Positions 61,099-64,000 of a DNA stretch of 64,000 nucleotides are shown piece after piece (position 1 is the stretch's first letter; each line of letters opens with the position of its first letter). This DNA comes from Henriciella algicola. Its GTDB lineage: Bacteria; Pseudomonadota; Alphaproteobacteria; Caulobacterales; Hyphomonadaceae. Position numbers and translations under genes: made by a program. Location of the stretch: the NCBI RefSeq assembly GCF_003576245.1, contig NZ_QWGA01000008.1, positions 372,001-436,000 on the forward strand, read 5' to 3'. A model generated the notes under the pieces. That model was not told the DNA's origin. It did no database searches and saw nothing but the letters and a program-made list of their open reading frames with translations.

Positions 61099-62738
61099 GC
61101 TGGTTCTGCGACCTCAGCTGGCGCCGGGGCGGAGAGGCCCCGGATCATGTCAGCCGCCTTTTCCGCGACCATGATGGTCGGCGCATTCGTATTCCCGCTG
61201 ACCAGCGTTGGCATCACGGACGCATCGACGACGCGGAGGCCCTCGATACCGCGCACGCGCAGGTCTCCGTCTAGCGGGGCCGCATCATCGACACCCATGC
61301 GAACCGTGCCGACAGGGTGATAGATCGTCTCGCCGGTCTTGCGGATAAAGGCGTCGATCTCTGCATCGGTGCGCACATCCTGACCAGGCATGATCTCGTC
61401 GCCGCGCAGGGCGTCGAACGCATTCTGGCCTGCAATCTCGCGGCAGATCTTGACGCCCTCGCGCATAGCGCGGCGGTCTTCTTCGGTCGCGAGATAGTTC
61501 GGGTCGATCAGCGGATGATCGAACGGGTCGGCGCTGGCGAGCGTGATACTGCCACGGCTTTCAGGGCGCAGCTGGCAGGCATGGATGGTAAAGCCATCCG
61601 CTTTCACCTGCGTGCGGGCATGATCGATCATGATCGCGTTGACGAAGTGCAGCTGGAGGTCGGGCCGGTCGAGTCCTTCGCGCGATTTCAGGAAGCCGCC
61701 TGCCTGCAGGAAGTTGTCGCGGCCAGCGCCCTGCTTGCGCAGGAGGTAGTTGAGACCGACAGCAATCTTCTTGAGGCCCGCCTGACGCGAATAGGCAGAC
61801 AGTTTCTGGGTCATCTTGTGAATGACGGTGACGTCGAGATGGTCCTGCAGGTTCTCACCGATGCCGGGCATGTCCTGCACAACGTCGATGGAATGTTTGC
61901 GAAGTTCGGCGGCCGGGCCGAGGCCCGAAAGCTTCAGGATCTGCGGCGACTGGACGGCGCCTGCGCAGATGAGAACTTCGCGGTCTGCGCGCACCAGTTT
62001 CGGTTCAGCGCCGCGACCGGACAGCGTTTCGACGCCGATGGCGCGTTTGCCCTCAAACCGGATCTTCGAGACGAGCGCGGTCGACATGACGGTCAGGTTT
62101 GGTCTGTCTTTCAAGACAGGATGGAGGAAGGCACGCGCTGTGCTCCAGCGTTCGCCGTCATTGATGGTGCGCTGATATGGGCCGACGCCTTCCTGCTGCG
62201 CGCCGTTGAAGTCTGGCGTGTAGGGGTAGCCTGCCTGCTCGCCGGATTTGATGAAGCTGTCATAGGCCACGGAGTCGAGCGGGCTATCCTCTACGACGAG
62301 CGGGCCGTCTTGGCCGTGGAAGGTCTCATCCTTGCCGCGATAGCCTTCAGAGCGGCGGAAATAGGGGAGAACGTCAGCATAGCTCCAACCGGTGAGGCCG
62401 GACTGGCGCCACTGGTCATAGTCGCGCGCATGCCCGCGAATATAGACCATGCCATTGATGGAAGAGGAGCCGCCCCAGCCTTTGCCACGCGGCCACCAGA
62501 GTTTGCGCCCGTCCATGTGCTTCTGGGCTTCTGTGTAGAAACCCCAATTGTGCGGGCCTGCATCCTTGATCAGGCCGCCGACGCCTGCCGGCATGCGGAT
62601 CATCAGGCTCTTGTCCTGCCCGCCGGCCTCGACGAGGCAGACTTTCACGTCCGGGTCGGCGCTCAGACGGTTCGCGAGCACGCAGCCGGCGCTGCCTGCG
62701 CCAACGATCACATAGTCGAAGTTTGCAGTCTCTGGCAT
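61095..62738 (-). CDS. GMC family FAD-dependent alcohol/choline dehydrogenase
   Basis: A 547-residue flavoenzyme: FAD-binding YVIVGAGSAGCVLANRL, LVEAGG, GKGWGGSSSINGMVYIRG, LICAGAVQSPQILKLSGLGP and the C-terminal GMC pattern VGTVRMG and GNTNAPTIMVAEKAAD. H in IYHPVGT and N in GNTN are the catalytic pair. Similar to choline dehydrogenase BetA and to alkanol dehydrogenase AlkJ; no betaine gene is adjacent, so an aliphatic alcohol substrate is as likely. SD GGGAG is about eight bases upstream. Confidence 0.85.
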   Translation of the reverse strand: MPETANFDYVIVGAGSAGCVLANRLSADPDVKVCLVEAGGQDKSLMIRMPAGVGGLIKDAGPHNWGFYTEAQKHMDGRKLWWPRGKGWGGSSSINGMVYIRGHARDYDQWRQSGLTGWSYADVLPYFRRSEGYRGKDETFHGQDGPLVVEDSPLDSVAYDSFIKSGEQAGYPYTPDFNGAQQEGVGPYQRTINDGERWSTARAFLHPVLKDRPNLTVMSTALVSKIRFEGKRAIGVETLSGRGAEPKLVRADREVLICAGAVQSPQILKLSGLGPAAELRKHSIDVVQDMPGIGENLQDHLDVTVIHKMTQKLSAYSRQAGLKKIAVGLNYLLRKQGAGRDNFLQAGGFLKSREGLDRPDLQLHFVNAIMIDHARTQVKADGFTIHACQLRPESRGSITLASADPFDHPLIDPNYLATEEDRRAMREGVKICREIAGQNAFDALRGDEIMPGQDVRTDAEIDAFIRKTGETIYHPVGTVRMGVDDAAPLDGDLRVRGIEGLRVVDASVMPTLVSGNTNAPTIMVAEKAADMIRGLSAPAPAEVAEPA

Positions 62739-62889
62739 TTTGTTTTCTCCCTTGGCAGGGAGGTTTCGTAATTGTTGACGGCGGTGTCAACTTTTGATCG
62801 GCCATCAACCTTTTGTGAATATAGATTTCTTAGCATTCGGCGTGGACCGGCAATTGATCACTGCAAGGGTCCGTCAGGCAGGAGGCCGC

Positions 62890-63492
62890 ATGGAAGCCGT
62901 CAAACCAAGGGCAGCAGGACTGCGCCCAGCGCTCGACCTTCGCAAGGACAGGCGCCGCAACAGGCGCGTCAACGTCCAGCTGAACGGCCGCTTCCTTGCT
63001 GAGAGCGGCGAAGACCACACGCTCCTGACAGAGAATATTTCGTGCGGCGGCGCTGCCTTCATGTCTCGCCAGAAGCCCGCGATCGGTAGCCGCGTTGTCT
63101 GTTACCTTGATGATCTCGGCCGCATCGAAACCGATGTCGTGCGCCACACGGATGCGGGATTTGCCGTCCAGTTCAGCGTGACCATGCGCAAGAAGGAAAA
63201 GATCGCCGACCGGCTGACCTGGCTCGCGAACGTCAAGGCGCTGGGGCTGACAGATGAGCGCGAGGCACCGCGCTATGCCTCAGGCGGCCCGGCGCTCGTG
63301 ACCCGCGCGGATGGCCGTGTCCTGCAATGCCGGACGATTGATATATCTCTCTCGGGGGCCGCCTTCGAGACCGATGGCCCCGCGCCTTTCGTGGGCGAGC
63401 GGGTAACGGTAGGCAATCTCGTTGGAGAGGTCGTGCGTACGCTGAGAAACGGCTTTGCCATTCGCTATGTCGGCAAGCAGGACGCCAGCTGA
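62890..63492 (+). CDS. Tandem PilZ-domain protein
   Basis: Start ATG 62890 has AGGAGG five bases upstream. The 200-residue product has two PilZ domains. The first has an Arg-rich motif (RRRNRRV, residues 21-27) and NISCGG (49-54); the second has REAPR (124-128) and DISLSG (151-156). Both thus keep the RxxxR and (D/N)xSxxG motifs that bind cyclic di-GMP. It is a candidate c-di-GMP receptor; output is unknown. Divergent from the GMC gene. Confidence 0.82.
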   Translation: MEAVKPRAAGLRPALDLRKDRRRNRRVNVQLNGRFLAESGEDHTLLTENISCGGAAFMSRQKPAIGSRVVCYLDDLGRIETDVVRHTDAGFAVQFSVTMRKKEKIADRLTWLANVKALGLTDEREAPRYASGGPALVTRADGRVLQCRTIDISLSGAAFETDGPAPFVGERVTVGNLVGEVVRTLRNGFAIRYVGKQDAS

Positions 63493-63569
63493 ACGCTGCG
63501 AGAGCCTTGAAGCATCAGCTCAGGCGATCCATCTGCACTGAAAGACGCAAGGCTTGAAGGATAAGGCCC

Positions 63570-64000
63570 ATGGTCGACAATCCAGACATCGGCGCACCGC
63601 CGCCACCATGGCGCAGACTGCGCTTCGAAGCGAAAGCTGCGGCTGCCGATGAGCCGACGCTTGCAAGCTATATCGATGCAGCGATCCTGTCGCATGACAC
63701 GATCTGTCAGGCGCTCTCATTCCATTTGGCAGAGAAGCTGGCCGGGCCCGAGATCGGTGCGCAGCAGGTACGCCACGTCATCGCGCATTGCTATGATGAG
63801 AACCACTGGATGATCGAAGCGGCAGAGCGCGACCTTCAGGCCGTGCTCGAGCGCGACCCGGCCTGCCGCGGCCTGCTCCAGCCTTTCCTGTTCTTCAAAG
63901 GCTTTCTGGCCCTGCAGACACAGCGTGTTGCCAATCGGCTCTGGCGCGATGGTCGCGAGACGCTGGCCTTCCACTTCCAGTCACGCGCCAGCGAGCGTTT
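63570..64000 (+). CDS. cysE: Serine O-acetyltransferase, N-terminal part (runs off window)
   Basis: From ATG 63570 the frame stays open to the end of the window. The first 143 residues match the CysE helical head: LASYIDAAILSHDTICQALSFHLAEKL, CRGLLQPFLFFKGFLALQTQRVANRLWRDGRETLAFHFQSR. The left-handed beta-helix lies beyond the edge. CysE acetylates serine with acetyl-CoA as the first step to cysteine. Confidence 0.88.
   Translation, partial: MVDNPDIGAPPPPWRRLRFEAKAAAADEPTLASYIDAAILSHDTICQALSFHLAEKLAGPEIGAQQVRHVIAHCYDENHWMIEAAERDLQAVLERDPACRGLLQPFLFFKGFLALQTQRVANRLWRDGRETLAFHFQSRASER

Noticed and set aside
61317-62771. 484-codon open frame on the plus strand opposite the GMC gene
   Set aside because: Same antisense effect; the minus-strand GMC product is complete and motif-rich.
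1-64000. CRISPR arrays, tRNA or rRNA genes, insertion sequences, prophage
   Set aside because: No spaced direct repeats, cloverleaf, transposase or phage structural genes were found when reading both strands.

Overview
The window is G+C-rich alphaproteobacterial DNA. CtrA with a C-terminal Ala-Ala, SciP (DUF1153), GANTC sites in front of ctrA, FlhF/FlhG and a CtrA-type flagellar operon point to a dimorphic, polarly flagellated Caulobacterales/Hyphomonadales lineage. Hyphomonadaceae (Hyphomonas/Henriciella-like) is my best guess; the species cannot be named from sequence reading alone. No rRNA, tRNA, CRISPR array, insertion sequence or prophage was seen. Gene density is high, many neighbours overlap by ATGA, and several convergent pairs overlap at CTAG/TTAG. 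No gene-free gap exceeds about 270 bases.

Layout. 1-7150: a cyclic amidohydrolase end, a Cys-rich Sel1-like secreted protein, an HD hydrolase, an M20 peptidase, three overlapping paralogous DUF6090-like membrane genes, and an S41 lipoprotein peptidase with poly-Gly/poly-Pro. 7282-15980: a Crp/Fnr regulator, a K+ channel with a C-terminal zinc ribbon overlapping a feruloyl-CoA-synthase-like ligase, a ThDP enzyme, a CPT-like kinase, a Tyr-rich glycine-zipper protein, and a methyltransferase/SDR pair. 15977-28545: the housekeeping block hemW-rdgB, then (after a small accessory block with DUF2975/XRE, a nonsense-broken GIY-YIG gene, CreA and a truncated haemoglobin) MFS-rph, hrcA-grpE, dnaK and mscS. 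28640-30121: an aldehyde dehydrogenase.

30199-35753 is the most interesting region. ctrA, flhG, flhF, fliN, a short FliH-like gene, fliG, an unusually short fliF and sciP all lie on the minus strand. The master regulator CtrA and its antagonist SciP therefore flank flagellar rotor genes that each should control. FliF is only 228 aa: it has both membrane segments and the FliG-binding tail but lacks RBM1/RBM2. FlhF has lost the P-loop lysine and the other GTPase motifs. Together they suggest a remodelled flagellar base, or a specialised paralogous module.

35965-64000: mnmA, a TonB-dependent siderophore receptor, a HAD hydrolase, cytochrome bd/CIO oxidase (cydAB plus a DUF2474 miniprotein), YegP, NUDIX/desaturase, a Sua5-PaiB-FAD dehydrogenase operon, three consecutive YceI-domain genes (one fused to cytochrome b561), an acyl-CoA dehydrogenase, a nitroreductase, a TetR-MFP-RND efflux operon with a palindromic operator, a GYF-like protein, a GMC oxidoreductase, a tandem PilZ protein, and the start of cysE at the right edge.
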